Assembly (NCBI RefSeq): GCF_001019615.1
Contig: NZ_JNBQ01000032.1
Location: 1 to 42,534, forward strand
Source of the DNA: Cellulosimicrobium funkei
GTDB taxonomy: Bacteria > Actinomycetota > Actinomycetes > Actinomycetales > Cellulomonadaceae
Reading direction: 5' to 3'
DNA: 42,534 nucleotides
Shown: positions 11,601 through 25,517 of the stretch, in pieces
How the letters are laid out: the number at the start of each line of letters is the position of its first letter
Numbering within the stretch: the stretch's first letter is position 1
Position numbers and translations under genes: made by a program
The notes under the pieces: model-generated
Databases searched by the model: none
Told to the model about the DNA's origin: nothing
The model's input: only the letters and a program-made list of their open reading frames with translations

Positions 11601-12230
11601 ATCGGCGTCCAGGGCGTCGACCTCGCGGTGCGCCGCGGCGAGCTCGTCCTCCTGCTCGGGCAGGTCGGGGCGGGCAAGTCGAGCCTGCTCTCGGCGCTGT
11701 CGGGCCTCATGGAGCACACGGGGCACATCCGGTGGAACGGGACCGACGTCGTCGACGCCCAGACGTTCCTGCGGCCGGGGCAGGTCGCCCACGTGGCGCA
11801 GGTCCCGCGCGTGCTCTCGGGGTCGTTCGCCGACAACGTGCGCCTCGGGCACGAGCGCGACGTGCACGGCCCGGTCGCGGCCGCGCGCCTGGAGCGCGAC
11901 GTCGTCGAGGCCGGGGGCCACGAGGCCCTGGTGGGGCACCGCGGCGTCCGGCTCTCGGGCGGCCAGGTCCAGCGGCTCGCCCTCGCGCGGGCGCTCGCGA
12001 CCGACGCCGAGCTCCTCCTGGCCGACGACGTCTCGAGCGCGCTCGACGCGGCGACCGAGATCGAGCTGTGGACCTCGCTGCGGGAGCGGGGCACCACGGT
12101 GATCGGCGCGACGTCGAAGCGCGCGGCGCTCGCGCGGGCGGACCGCGTCGTCGTGCTCGACGAGGGCCGCGTCGCCGAGGTCGGGCCGTGGCGCGACCTG
12201 GCACCGCGCTGGGGTCACCTGGCGGGCTGA
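8625..12230 (+). CDS. Single-chain ABC exporter (TMD-NBD-TMD-NBD)
   Basis: This 1201-residue protein joins two ABC exporter halves that are usually separate subunits. Half one: helices to about 330, Walker [10 protein letters not shown] (386-394), signature LSAGE (489-493), Walker B VVVLDEAT with the catalytic Glu, and H-loop AHRLT. A linker rich in Gly, Asp and Arg spans about 590-640. Half two: helices to about 950, Walker [10 protein letters not shown] (1012-1020), signature LSGGQ (about 1110), Walker B ELLLADD with Asp in place of Glu, and no H-loop His (GATSKRA). So the site built from NBD1 Walker motifs and the NBD2 signature is canonical and the other is degenerate, as in asymmetric exporters. 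The substrate is unknown; a lipid, peptide or drug is possible. It stands alone between two terminators. Confidence 0.93.
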   Translation: MIDATLPTEQPPNPPTAPETTTPAGASRAPVDLARRLDWRRLRGPLAVVALLALTLGAVGAALGTVIAGWLADDPTTATLQLLAVCVIGAALLDTAGQVVWAGVVDRAEGRLRGDLLTAALHQPLATLTEQAVGEVLDRVDDDTHAVGTLVRRQLWGAGRTVVGVLPMWVVAGLTWWPAWILFPVLGAVAAVIVRPMLGEIARRKVIEEAAWTDHAAAFEESVAARDDLRTSLGQSFAVRRLAERSAQVHHKFQAVLVIESRMLRRAGLVLASLLAGVAVAGAALAADGDLGVDRLVTLFLVTAMFVGQVDNLVHHLPDIQEGIGALTRIRQMLAVEPEPTGGRALPDGPVGIELRDLHFSYAEGTFALAGVSLRVPAGETVALVGRTGSGKSTLASLLSRAVEPPRGAVLVGGVDVRDLDLQALRSAVGVVTQRTEILAGTLAENVALFADVPRADVEAAVRELRLDDWVAGLPDGLDTLLGPGGTSLSAGEEQLVAFARLLVRDVQVVVLDEATARMDPLTEARVVAASERLLAGRTGVLVAHRLTTIERAGLLAVLDHGRVVQQGERAALARVAGPYRDLLAASVAEEAATGAVGAHLGAGGALLDGSGDGDGADADRAGESVGGRRRRGAPPVLADPGDGPSLARGVLHALFVRPAWGVVGAVLFLATSLVSAQGAVTGFLWGRAVQDLDEGFPAQLLVPLAVLLVLAPLCLAWALYVYPRWWIEVLLRVRMAVMAGQTRQHRLTATPPGEVVARAMDADRFVRYADRWVDFVNGLVIAGVTALLSGSWLAGAVLLAVMVVSAAASALGRPIAGRSATRSSAARARFGRALVSALDSARTVKLAARTPQVHAHLRDVDGGRVRAAIFEHRVQAALDGVPLVMIQLGVVAAWAGLLVGTWDLATALLVANAVTGFGWFGVVAGAVVTEAPGTRSWQRATSRFAGGTDLMDLPAGVDLLTGEAPVPDPGPRQPLERLELADVTALHDDGTIGVQGVDLAVRRGELVLLLGQVGAGKSSLLSALSGLMEHTGHIRWNGTDVVDAQTFLRPGQVAHVAQVPRVLSGSFADNVRLGHERDVHGPVAAARLERDVVEAGGHEALVGHRGVRLSGGQVQRLALARALATDAELLLADDVSSALDAATEIELWTSLRERGTTVIGATSKRAALARADRVVVLDEGRVAEVGPWRDLAPRWGHLAG

Positions 12231-12245
12231 CCTCTCTGGCCCTCC

Positions 12246-12303
12246 CCGAACCCGGGGTCGCTCCTCACCGGACGTGTTCCGTGAGGAGCGACCCCGGGTT
12301 CGG
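12246..12303 (+). terminator. Long perfect hairpin after the ABC exporter gene
   Basis: Two 23-base arms (12246-12268 and 12281-12303) are perfectly complementary around a 12-base loop. The outer end is CCGA paired with TCGG, as in the hairpins at 18732 and 30156. It lies 15 bases after the stop codon. Confidence 0.85.
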
Positions 12304-12352
12304 CGTCTCAAGGGGCCGTACGGCGGAGGTACGCGAGCCCTGGTTGCCGAAC

Positions 12353-12382
12353 CTTGCTGCAATTTTCTGCAAGCAGTACAGT
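12353..12382 (+). promoter_or_regulatory. Promoter with LacI/MalR-like operator for the amylopullulanase gene
   Basis: A -35-like TTGCTG (12354-12359) and a -10-like TACAGT (12377-12382) are 17 bases apart. A palindrome with ends CTTGC and GCAAG (12353-12373, 8 of 10 positions paired) covers the -35 and spacer. It resembles the CTTGCAG/CTGCAAG sites of actinobacterial MalR-type LacI repressors, which would fit maltose or starch control of this gene. No repressor gene is in the window. Confidence 0.6.
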
Positions 12383-12511
12383 TCGGCTCAGCCGTACGCT
12401 GAGGAAGCCGCGGTCGACGTCGCCCGCTGTCGGTCCCCGTCGTCCGCGTTCACCGGTTCGTGCCAGCTCATGCCTGCGGCCCCGCACCAGCCACCGGACG
12501 AGGGAGTCCTC

Positions 12512-18703
<6,192 letters not shown>

Positions 18704-18710
18704 CCCGACC

Positions 18711-18817
18711 GCCGAGGTAGAACCCTGGTCCGCCGAGGTAGAGCCCTGGTCTTCACCAGGGCTCTACCTCGGCAGACCCCGGCTCTACCTCGGCAGGACC
18801 CGGTTCTGCCTCGGCGG
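18711..18817 (+). repeat. Nested inverted repeats, four copies of a CCGAGGTAGA-type unit; likely terminator
   Basis: Two direct copies of a 19-base unit starting GCCGAGGTAGA (18711-18729, 18732-18750) are followed by a perfect inverse copy (18755-18773) across a CTTC loop. Two diverged inverse copies follow at 18781-18794 and 18801-18815. The inner pair makes a perfect 19-bp stem, and the outer pair can extend or replace it. It separates the amylopullulanase gene from the next gene. Confidence 0.85.
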
Positions 18818-18826
18818 GCGAGGTGC

Positions 18827-18832
18827 TACGGT
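18827..18832 (+). promoter_or_regulatory. -10 element for a leaderless GNAT mRNA
   Basis: TACGGT ends 8 bases before GTG 18841 with no Shine-Dalgarno sequence between. This favours the 18841 start over the in-frame GTG at 18823. Confidence 0.45.
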
Positions 18833-18840
18833 CGCTGGCC

Positions 18841-19332
18841 GTGACCACCTCGTCCTCGCCCGCTGTCGGCCCGACGGCGGGCCTCGCGTTCCGCACGGCG
18901 GTCGCCGCGGACCTGCCGCGGGTCGTCGCGCTCATCGCGGACGACGCCGTCGCCCGGTCCCGGACGGGGGAGGTCGGGCCCCCGCACGAGGCGGCGTTCG
19001 CCGCGATCGACGCCGACCCGCACAACGAGCTGGTCGTGGTCGAGCTCGACGGCGAGGTCGTCGGGACGATGCAGCTCACCGTGATCCCGGGGATCTCCCG
19101 GAACGGCGCGTCGCGGCTCCTCGTCGAGGCGGTGCGCGTGGACCGCCGCCTCCGCGGGCAGGGCGTCGGCCGCGCCATGATGGCGTGGGCGCACGCCTGG
19201 GGCGTCGCGCGAGGCTGCACGCTCGCCCAGCTCACATCGGACAAGCAGCGGGCCGACGCCCACCGGTTCTACCGGTCGCTCGGCTACGAGCAGTCGCACG
19301 AGGGCTTCAAGCGCCCGCTCCCACCCCGCTAG
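18841..19332 (+). CDS. GNAT family N-acetyltransferase
   Basis: The 163-residue protein has the GNAT fold: beta strand LVVVELDGEVVGTMQLTV, then the acetyl-CoA pyrophosphate loop VDRRLRGQGVGRAMM (R/Q-x-x-G-x-G), and the C-terminal ADAHRFYRSLGYEQSHEGF typical of small-molecule or aminoglycoside-like acetyltransferases. It transfers acetyl from acetyl-CoA to an amine; the acceptor cannot be told. It stands alone between the nested repeat and the sugar importer promoter region. GTG 18841 is chosen because TACGGT lies just upstream. Confidence 0.85.
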   Translation: MTTSSSPAVGPTAGLAFRTAVAADLPRVVALIADDAVARSRTGEVGPPHEAAFAAIDADPHNELVVVELDGEVVGTMQLTVIPGISRNGASRLLVEAVRVDRRLRGQGVGRAMMAWAHAWGVARGCTLAQLTSDKQRADAHRFYRSLGYEQSHEGFKRPLPPR

Positions 19333-19411
19333 TCCCCGGGTCGGCGTCTCCGCGTCCGGTACCCCGGACTCCGGTCATCGCATGCTCTGCGGGGCGCACG
19401 CGGGCCGCTCC

Positions 19412-19425
19412 TTGGAGCGCTCTCA
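19412..19425. promoter_or_regulatory. LacI/CebR-like operator 1 of the sugar importer operon
   Basis: TTGGAGCGCTCTCA is close to the palindrome TGGGAGCGCTCCCA bound by CebR-type LacI repressors of actinobacteria. It has the central GAGCGCTC intact. Confidence 0.5.
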
Positions 19426-19446
19426 CGCCTTCAGATCCTGATCGAT

Positions 19447-19460
19447 TGGGAGCGTTCTCG
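19447..19460. promoter_or_regulatory. LacI/CebR-like operator 2 of the sugar importer operon
   Basis: TGGGAGCGTTCTCG matches the same consensus with a perfect left half. Its start is 35 bases after that of operator 1. It abuts a possible promoter, TTGGCG 19465-19470 and TATGTC 19487-19492, so binding could block RNA polymerase. Confidence 0.5.
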
Positions 19461-19555
19461 CGTGTTGGCGCTCACATTGCGGGGCATATGTCTGCGCTGT
19501 CATGGGACCAAGGTCGCTGTTTGGTCACGGTTCTGTCGATCCTTGCGTTCAGGAG

Positions 19556-19585
19556 TTGACGCCAAGAACGCGACCGGCATAACGT
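19556..19585 (+). promoter_or_regulatory. Sigma-70-type promoter for the sugar importer operon
   Basis: TTGACG (19556-19561) and TAACGT (19580-19585) are 18 bases apart, the best -35/-10 pair in the 337-base gap before 19670. Upstream, GACCAA 19506-19511 and TTGGTC 19521-19526 form another small inverted repeat. The rest of the gap shows no gene. Confidence 0.55.
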
Positions 19586-19669
19586 CAGGCCCGCTCGGAC
19601 GGCGCTGAGGGTGTCCGGGTCCGCGGCGCGTCGGTGCGCTGCGAGCTGTCCTCGGCAGGAGGAGGTCCG

Positions 19670-21229
19670 ATGGCGGACGAGCGCGTGATCCTCGAGATGC
19701 GAGGTATCACCAAGGAGTTCCCGGGCGTGCGCGCCCTCGACGATGTGAACCTGCGGGTGCGCGCGGGAGAGATCCACGCGATCTGCGGCGAGAACGGCGC
19801 CGGCAAGTCGACGCTCATGAAGGTGCTCTCGGGCGTGTACCCGCACGGGACGTACTCGGGAGACATCTACTACGACGGCGCGGAGGTCCAGTTCAAGGAC
19901 ATCCGGTCGAGCGAGCACGCGGGGATCGTCATCATCCACCAGGAGCTCGCCCTCATCCCCGAGCTCTCGATCACCGAGAACATCTTCCTCGGGAACGAGG
20001 TCAAGGGTGCGTTCGGCATCGACTGGGGCGCGGCCCGCCGTCGGGCCGAGGAGCTCATGGCGCGCGTCGGTCTCCAGGAGTCGCCCGACGCGCAGATCAA
20101 GGGCATCGGCGTCGGCAAGCAGCAGCTCGTCGAGATCGCCCGCGCGCTCGCCAAGGACGTGCGCCTGCTCATCCTCGACGAGCCGACGTCCGCGCTCAAC
20201 GAGGAGGACTCCGAGCACCTGCTCGACCTGCTGCGCGGCCTGCGGTCCAAGGGCCTGACGAGCATCATGATCTCCCACAAGCTCAACGAGATCGAGGAGA
20301 TCGCCGACTCGATCACGATCATCCGCGACGGCCGCTCGATCGAGACGCTCGACGTGAAGAACGACGCCGTCGACGAGGACCGCATCATCCGCGGCATGGT
20401 CGGCCGCTCGCTCGAGTCGCGCTTCCCGGAGCACACGCCGTCCATCGGCGAGACCTTCTTCGAGGTCGAGGGCTGGACCGTCGAGCACCCCGAGGTGCCC
20501 GGCCGATACGTGTGCAAGGGCTCGACGTTCCACGTCCGCCGCGGCGAGATCGTCGGCTTCGCCGGGATCATGGGCGCCGGGCGCACCGAGCTCGCGCGGT
20601 CGCTCTTTGGGCGGTCGTACGGACGCTACAAGTCCGGCGTCGTGCGCATCGACGGCCGCGAGGTGTCCATGCCCACGGTGCTCTCGGCGATCGAGAACCG
20701 GATCGCCTACGTCCCCGAGGACCGCAAGGCGCTGGGGCTGAACCTGCTCGACACGATCCTCGGCACGATCCAGGCGGCGAACCTGCCCCGCATCGCCAAG
20801 GCCGGCGTCATCGACCAGGACGCGGCGTTCGTCGCGGCGGAGTCCTACCGCAAGGCGTTCTCCATCAAGGCGCCGAGCGTGCACGAGGGCGTCGCGAAGC
20901 TCTCGGGCGGCAACCAGCAGAAGGTCCTGCTCGCCAAGTGGATGTACACCGAGCCGGAGCTCCTCATCCTCGACGAGCCGACGCGCGGCATCGACGTCGG
21001 AGCCAAGTACGAGATCTACGGCCTCGTCCAGAAGCTCGCCGACGCCGGGCGCGGCGTGGTGGTCATCTCGTCCGAGCTGCCCGAGCTCCTCGGCCTGTGC
21101 GACCGCATCTACACCGTCTTCGAAGGGCGGATCACGGGCGAGGTCCCCGGGTCGGAGGCGACCCAGGAGGGGCTCATGCGCCTCATGACCGGGACGCCCG
21201 GCGACGCACCCTCCGACGCCGCCGCCTGA
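19670..21229 (+). CDS. Sugar ABC importer ATPase, MmsA/GguA type, two nucleotide-binding domains
   Basis: The 519-residue protein powers uptake of a monosaccharide by a CUT2-family importer. It holds two fused ATPase domains. Domain 1 has Walker A GENGAGKST and Walker B LLILDEPTSAL, with GVGKQQ where the signature LSGGQ is expected, as is usual in CUT2 ATPases. Domain 2 has a degenerate P-loop GIMGAGRTE, the signature LSGGNQQK and Walker B LLILDEPTRGID. This asymmetry is normal for the family. ATG 19670 follows a strong AGGAGGAGG (19658-19666). The permease and binding-protein genes follow on the same strand. The closest match by motif is the ChvE-GguA-GguB system for xylose, glucose, galactose or arabinose. 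Confidence 0.92.
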   Translation: MADERVILEMRGITKEFPGVRALDDVNLRVRAGEIHAICGENGAGKSTLMKVLSGVYPHGTYSGDIYYDGAEVQFKDIRSSEHAGIVIIHQELALIPELSITENIFLGNEVKGAFGIDWGAARRRAEELMARVGLQESPDAQIKGIGVGKQQLVEIARALAKDVRLLILDEPTSALNEEDSEHLLDLLRGLRSKGLTSIMISHKLNEIEEIADSITIIRDGRSIETLDVKNDAVDEDRIIRGMVGRSLESRFPEHTPSIGETFFEVEGWTVEHPEVPGRYVCKGSTFHVRRGEIVGFAGIMGAGRTELARSLFGRSYGRYKSGVVRIDGREVSMPTVLSAIENRIAYVPEDRKALGLNLLDTILGTIQAANLPRIAKAGVIDQDAAFVAAESYRKAFSIKAPSVHEGVAKLSGGNQQKVLLAKWMYTEPELLILDEPTRGIDVGAKYEIYGLVQKLADAGRGVVVISSELPELLGLCDRIYTVFEGRITGEVPGSEATQEGLMRLMTGTPGDAPSDAAA

Positions 21230-21280
21230 GCGCGTCCCCCCACCAGCCACCGCATCGCAACCGAGAAGGAACCACCGACG

Positions 21281-22570
21281 ATGTCGTCCATCAAGCAGCT
21301 GCTGAGCGGGGGAGCGCGCCAGTTCGGCATGCTCTTCGCGCTCCTCGCCCTGGTCATCTACTTCCAGATCGCCACGGGCGGGCGGGTCCTCACGCCGAGC
21401 AACGCGCAGAACCTGCTCAACGGCAACTCCTACATCCTCATCCTCGCGATCGGCATGGTCCTCGTGATCATCGCGGGCCACATCGACCTGTCGGTCGGGT
21501 CGGTGGCCGCCGTGACCGGCATCATCGTGGCCATCGCCATCCGGGACTGGGGCATCCCGTGGTGGCTGGGCATCCTCCTCGGGCTGTGCGTGGGCGCGGT
21601 CATCGGCGCCTGGCAGGGGTGGTGGGTGGCCTACGTCGGCATCCCAGGCTTCATCACCACGCTCGCCGGCATGATGCTCTTCCGCGGCCTCAACCAGTTC
21701 ATCGGCAAGTCGAACACGGTGCCCGTGCCGCAGGAGCTCCAGACCCTCGGTGGCGGCTACCTGCCCGAGTGGGGGCCGAACACGGGCCTCAACAACTCGA
21801 CGCTCCTGCTCGGCGTCCTGGCGATCGCGGCCGTCGTCTGGTCGGAGTTCCGCCGCCGCGCGAGCGCCCGCAAGCTCGGCGCCGAGCCGGTCCCGACCTC
21901 GGTCGCCGTGACGCGCGTCGTCCTCTTCAGCGCCGTGATCGCCTACCTCACGTACCTCTACGGGTCAGGCCGTGTCGGCACGTCGTTCCCGGTGCCTGCG
22001 CTCGTCCTGGTGCTCCTCGTCGTCGTCTACCAGTTCGTCGCGTCGCGGACCATCACCGGTCGCCACGTGTACGCGGTGGGCGGCAACCGGGCCGCGGCGG
22101 CGCTGTCCGGCGTGAACATCAAGCGCACGAACTTCTTCGTGATGATGAACATGTCGATCCTCGCGTCCCTCGCCGGGATGATCTTCATCGGCCGCTCGAC
22201 CGCGTCCGGCCCGTTCGACGGCAACATGTGGGAGCTCGACGCGATCGCGGCCGTCTTCATCGGCGGGGCCGCCGTCTCCGGCGGTGTCGGCACGGTCGTC
22301 GGGTCCGTCATCGGTGGCCTGGTCATGGCCGTCCTCAACAACGGTCTCCAGCTCATGGGCGTCGGCTCCGACATGACCCAGATCATCAAGGGCCTCGTGC
22401 TCCTCATCGCGGTCGCGTTCGACGTCTACAACAAGGTGCAGGGTCGGCCGTCGATCATCGCGCTGATCTTCCCGTCGCGGCGCGACAAGGGCACCGGAGC
22501 CGTCACGGGCGCCGACGACGCCCAGCCGGAGGTCCCGGTCGAGGCCGGGGCCACCGCCGCCAAGGGCTGA
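21281..22570 (+). CDS. Sugar ABC importer permease, MmsB/GguB type
   Basis: The 429-residue membrane protein has about ten hydrophobic segments and the CUT2 permease marks: IIAGHIDLSVGSV near residue 65, IPGFITTLAGMMLFRGL near 125, and AVGGNRAAAALSGV with FIGGAAVSGGVGTV towards the C-terminus. It forms the translocation path for the importer. It lies 51 bases after the ATPase gene with GAAGGAA before ATG 21281. A hydrophilic tail of about 30 residues follows the last helix. The extra helix set and length fit GguB/XylH rather than the shorter RbsC. Confidence 0.92.
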   Translation: MSSIKQLLSGGARQFGMLFALLALVIYFQIATGGRVLTPSNAQNLLNGNSYILILAIGMVLVIIAGHIDLSVGSVAAVTGIIVAIAIRDWGIPWWLGILLGLCVGAVIGAWQGWWVAYVGIPGFITTLAGMMLFRGLNQFIGKSNTVPVPQELQTLGGGYLPEWGPNTGLNNSTLLLGVLAIAAVVWSEFRRRASARKLGAEPVPTSVAVTRVVLFSAVIAYLTYLYGSGRVGTSFPVPALVLVLLVVVYQFVASRTITGRHVYAVGGNRAAAALSGVNIKRTNFFVMMNMSILASLAGMIFIGRSTASGPFDGNMWELDAIAAVFIGGAAVSGGVGTVVGSVIGGLVMAVLNNGLQLMGVGSDMTQIIKGLVLLIAVAFDVYNKVQGRPSIIALIFPSRRDKGTGAVTGADDAQPEVPVEAGATAAKG

Positions 22571-22653
22571 CCTGACCTGCCCCTCACGTCCCACCCACCG
22601 CACGACCCCCTGACCGCATCCGACGACGGATGCCCGACAAGAAAGTGGTACCC

Positions 22654-23763
22654 ATGAAGAAGCTCACCACGACGCTCCTGGCGCTCACCGCCGCGAGTGC
22701 GCTCGTGCTCAGCGGCTGCTCCTCCGACCGCGGGGGCGACGCCGGTGGCGACTCCACCGGCGGCGGCGAGTCCGCGGCCGCCGGCTTCGAGGAGGGCGCG
22801 ACCATCGGTGTCGCCCTCCCGCAGAAGACCTCGGAGAACTGGGTGCTCGCCGAGCAGCTGTTCAACGACGGGCTCACCGAGGCCGGCTTCAAGCCGATCG
22901 TCCAGTTCGCCAACGGCGGCGTCTCGGAGCAGCAGAGCCAGATCGACGCCATGGTCGAGCAGGGCGCGAAGGTCATCATCGTCGGCGCCATCGACGGGTC
23001 GCAGCTCGGGACCCAGCTCAAGAACGCGAAGGACAACGGCGCGACCGTCATCGCCTACGACCGTCTCGTGAAGAACACGGACGCCGTCGACGAGTACATC
23101 GCGTTCGACAACTACCAGGTCGGCGTGCTCCAGGGCGAGGCGCTGCTGCAGGGCCTCGCCGAGCGCAAGGGCGAGGGCCCGTACAACATCGAGCTCATCG
23201 CCGGCTCGCCCGACGACGCGAACTCGACGCCGTTCTTCGAGGGCGCCATGAGCGTGCTCGACCCGAAGATCGAGGACGGCACGCTCGTCGTCCCGTCCGG
23301 CCAGACGTCGTTCGAGCAGGTCGCGACGCAGGGCTGGAAGGCCGAGAACGCGCAGAAGCGCATGGACACCGTGCTGTCGGGCAGCTACTCCGACAAGGAG
23401 CTCGACGGCGTCCTGTCGCCGAACGACACCCTCGCCCGCGCGGCGCTCACGTCGGCCAAGCAGGCCGGCAAGGAGACCCCGGTCATCACCGGCCAGGACT
23501 CCGAGGTCGAGTCGGTCAAGTCGATCGTCGCGGGCGAGCAGTACTCGACGATCTACAAGGACACGCGCAAGCTCGTCGAGGAGTCGATCAACGCGGTGAA
23601 GGCGCTCCAGGCGGGCGAGGAGCCGGAGATCAACGACACCGAGTCCTACGACAACGGCGTCAAGGTCGTCCCGGCCTTCCTGCTCGAGCCGATCATCGTC
23701 ACGCAGGAGAACGCGGCCGAGGTCTACGCGGGTGACCCCACCCTCGAGGAGCTCACCAAGTGA
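22654..23763 (+). CDS. Sugar-binding lipoprotein, ChvE-like
   Basis: The 369-residue protein is the substrate receptor of the importer. A lipoprotein signal runs from MKKLTTTLLA to the lipobox LSGC with lipidated Cys22, then a Gly/Ser/Asp linker. Two periplasmic-binding-protein lobes follow, with GVALPQKTSENWVLAE near residue 50, VIAYDRLV, FDNYQVG, and VITGQDSEVESVKSI. The pattern matches ChvE/XylF-type receptors for aldoses. ATG 22654 is chosen because it starts the signal directly; an in-frame ATG at 22630 would add eight charged residues. The Shine-Dalgarno sequence is weak. It is the last gene of the operon; having the receptor last differs from the chvE-first order of the prototype. Confidence 0.93.
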   Translation: MKKLTTTLLALTAASALVLSGCSSDRGGDAGGDSTGGGESAAAGFEEGATIGVALPQKTSENWVLAEQLFNDGLTEAGFKPIVQFANGGVSEQQSQIDAMVEQGAKVIIVGAIDGSQLGTQLKNAKDNGATVIAYDRLVKNTDAVDEYIAFDNYQVGVLQGEALLQGLAERKGEGPYNIELIAGSPDDANSTPFFEGAMSVLDPKIEDGTLVVPSGQTSFEQVATQGWKAENAQKRMDTVLSGSYSDKELDGVLSPNDTLARAALTSAKQAGKETPVITGQDSEVESVKSIVAGEQYSTIYKDTRKLVEESINAVKALQAGEEPEINDTESYDNGVKVVPAFLLEPIIVTQENAAEVYAGDPTLEELTK

Positions 23764-23790
23764 CCCGTTCGCTCTGAGCGACCGGGAGGC

Positions 23791-23863
23791 GGCGGCGTAC
23801 CGGCACGCCGCCGCACGACGGCCCCCGTCACGTCCTCGGACGTGGCGGGGGCCGCCGTCGTGC
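23791..23863. terminator. Double hairpin between the sugar importer operon and purU
   Basis: A first stem pairs GGCGGCGT 23791-23798 with ACGCCGCC 23805-23812. Next to it a long stem runs 23813-23835 with 23838-23863 and few mismatches. The flanking genes converge. Confidence 0.8.
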
Positions 23864-23906
23864 AGGGGGAGTCGCCGGCGCCGGGAGCCCCGCGGGAGCC
23901 CGCGGC

Positions 23907-24827
23907 TCAGCGGAAGACGACGGTGCGGTGCCCGTCCAGGAGCACGCGGTGCTCCGCGTGCCAGCGCACGGCGCGCGCGAGCGTCTGGCGCTCGACGTCC
24001 TCGCCGATCGCGACGAGGTCCTCGACGCGGCGCGAGTGGTCGACGCGCTCCACGTCCTGCTCGATGATCGGGCCCTCGTCGAGGTCGCCCGTCACGTAGT
24101 GCGACGTGGCCCCGATGAGCTTGACGCCGCGGTCGTGCGCCTGGGCGTACGGGCGCGCGCCCTTGAAGCTCGGCAGGAACGAGTGGTGGATGTTGATGAT
24201 GCGCCCCGGCATCTCGCGGCACAGCTCGTCCGAGAGGATCTGCATGTAGCGCGCGAGGACGACGAGCTCGACGTCGAGCTCGTCGACGAGCCCGCGCAGG
24301 CGCGCCTCGGCGTCGGCCTTGGTGTCCCGCGTGACGGGCACGTGGTGGAACGGCTTGCCGTAGAACGTCGCGATGTCCTCGAGGTCCCGGTGGTTGCCCA
24401 CGACGCCGACGACCTCGATCGGCATGCCCTGCGAGCGCTCGCGGTACAGCAGGTCGACGAGGCAGTGCGGCGCCTTGGAGACCATGAGCAGCGTGCGGAC
24501 CCGGCGCCCGACGACGTCGAGCTGCCACGTCATGGCGAACCGGGCCGCGACCTCCTCGACCGCCCGCTCCAGCTCGGCGCGCTCCGCGGCCGCGGTGACC
24601 TGCACGCGCATGAAGAACAGTCCCGAGAGCGGGTCGCCGAACTGCTGCGACTCCGTGATGTTGCCGCCGAGCCGCGCGAGGGCCCCGGCGACGGCGTGCA
24701 CGATCCCCGGCCCGTCCGGGCACGAGAGCGTGAGGACCCAGTGCGTGGGGTCGCCGGTCGGGGGCTGCGCGGTGCGGAGCGCCGAGGTGTCGGGGACGTC
24801 GGCGCCACGGGGATCTGTCGTGGACAC
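23907..24827 (-). CDS. purU: Formyltetrahydrofolate deformylase
   Basis: PurU hydrolyses 10-formyl-THF to formate and THF and so balances the one-carbon pool. The 306-residue protein has an N-terminal ACT domain (about 28-105, starting WVLTLSCPDGPGIV) and a C-terminal formyltransferase-like hydrolase domain. The catalytic segment INIHHSFLPSFKGARPY carries the key Asn-His, and HYVTGDLDEGPIIEQD gives the conserved Asp. The start is GTG 24827. TACCCT lies 7 bases upstream, which suggests a leaderless mRNA. It is on the opposite strand but within 1 kb of glyA-folD, so three folate one-carbon genes cluster here. Confidence 0.96.
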   Translation of the reverse strand: MSTTDPRGADVPDTSALRTAQPPTGDPTHWVLTLSCPDGPGIVHAVAGALARLGGNITESQQFGDPLSGLFFMRVQVTAAAERAELERAVEEVAARFAMTWQLDVVGRRVRTLLMVSKAPHCLVDLLYRERSQGMPIEVVGVVGNHRDLEDIATFYGKPFHHVPVTRDTKADAEARLRGLVDELDVELVVLARYMQILSDELCREMPGRIINIHHSFLPSFKGARPYAQAHDRGVKLIGATSHYVTGDLDEGPIIEQDVERVDHSRRVEDLVAIGEDVERQTLARAVRWHAEHRVLLDGHRTVVFR

Positions 24828-24834
24828 CCCTCAG

Positions 24835-24840
24835 AGGGTA
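24835..24840 (-). promoter_or_regulatory. -10 element for leaderless purU mRNA
   Basis: Read on the minus strand, TACCCT stands 7 bases before GTG 24827. Confidence 0.45.
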
Positions 24841-24934
24841 GCCGCGTCCCGACGGTGCCGAGGCCGCCGTCCGGCAGGCTGACATCACCCGGACACGCGC
24901 GGTCGCGCCGCGCGATGTCTGACACGATGTCTTC

Positions 24935-25453
24935 ATGAACGACGCGCAGATCACGACCCGCCTCGTCGACGACGCCGAGGCCGGTGAGCTCCTGACCCTG
25001 CGGCGGGCGGCGTTCGTCACCGAGGCGCAGCTCTACCAGGACCCCAACATCCCCCCGCTGACCCAGACCCTCCACGAGCTGCGCGAGGACCTCGCGCGCG
25101 AGGACGTCGTGACGATCGGCGCGTGGCTCGGGCCGCGTCTCGTCGGCTCGGTGCGGGTCGAGATCGAGGAGAGCAAGGCGACGCTCGGCCGCCTCGCCGT
25201 GGCGCCGGACATGCAGGGCCGCGGCATCGGGACGCAGATGCTCTTCGAGGTGCTGCCGTACCTCCCGGAGCAGACCACGGAGATCTGGGTCTTCACGGGC
25301 AAGGACTCCAAGCAGAACCTCGCGATGTACACCAAGCACGGCTACGAGGAGCAGTACGACAAGGCCGCCGGCGACCTCACCTACACCTACCTGCGCCGCA
25401 TCCTCGGCGAGGCCGAGGCGCGCAACGAGACCGACGCCGTCGGGCAGGAGTAG
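24935..25453 (+). CDS. GNAT family N-acetyltransferase
   Basis: The 172-residue protein shows the GNAT core: [19 protein letters not shown] as the central strands, the acetyl-CoA loop [15 protein letters not shown], and [15 protein letters not shown] near the C-terminus. The N-terminal [19 protein letters not shown] resembles acetyltransferases acting on small amines or protein N-termini, but the acceptor is unknown. It is divergent from purU and followed by a strong hairpin just before the glyA riboswitch. ATG 24935 follows a short repeat of GATGTC. Confidence 0.82.
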   Translation: MNDAQITTRLVDDAEAGELLTLRRAAFVTEAQLYQDPNIPPLTQTLHELREDLAREDVVTIGAWLGPRLVGSVRVEIEESKATLGRLAVAPDMQGRGIGTQMLFEVLPYLPEQTTEIWVFTGKDSKQNLAMYTKHGYEEQYDKAAGDLTYTYLRRILGEAEARNETDAVGQE

Positions 25454-25463
25454 CCGGGCGACC

Positions 25464-25487
25464 GGCCCCGGGCGACGGCCCGGGGCC
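25464..25487 (+). terminator. Terminator hairpin after the GNAT gene
   Basis: A perfect 10-bp stem GGCCCCGGGC / GCCCGGGGCC closes a GACG tetraloop, 11 bases after the stop codon. Confidence 0.8.
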
Positions 25488-25505
25488 CGCCGACGGGCCG
25501 TGCGC

Positions 25506-25511
25506 TAGGAT
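25506..25511 (+). promoter_or_regulatory. -10 element for the riboswitch-glyA-folD transcript
   Basis: TAGGAT lies 6 bases before the first strand of riboswitch stem P1, so the transcript would start at the riboswitch, as proposed for purH. Confidence 0.55.
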
Positions 25512-25517
25512 CGACGC

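Noticed and set aside
8831-12511. An open frame running through the ABC exporter and in frame with the amylopullulanase, suggesting a 3290-residue giant protein
   Set aside because: In 8831-12511 it is Arg/Ala/Gly-rich shadow coding against the real exporter frame. The true start at 12512 has a ribosome binding site and signal peptide, and a terminator and promoter lie between.
18711-18817. CRISPR-like array from the repeated CCGAGGTAGA units
   Set aside because: Copies are in both orientations with short uneven gaps and no spacers; the shape is that of nested hairpins, and no cas genes are near.
18823-18840. GTG 18823 as start of the first GNAT gene
   Set aside because: It overlaps the likely -10 TACGGT; GTG 18841 fits a leaderless start and the usual N-terminus length.
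22630-22653. ATG 22630 as start of the sugar-binding lipoprotein
   Set aside because: It would place charged residues before a complete lipoprotein signal that begins at ATG 22654.
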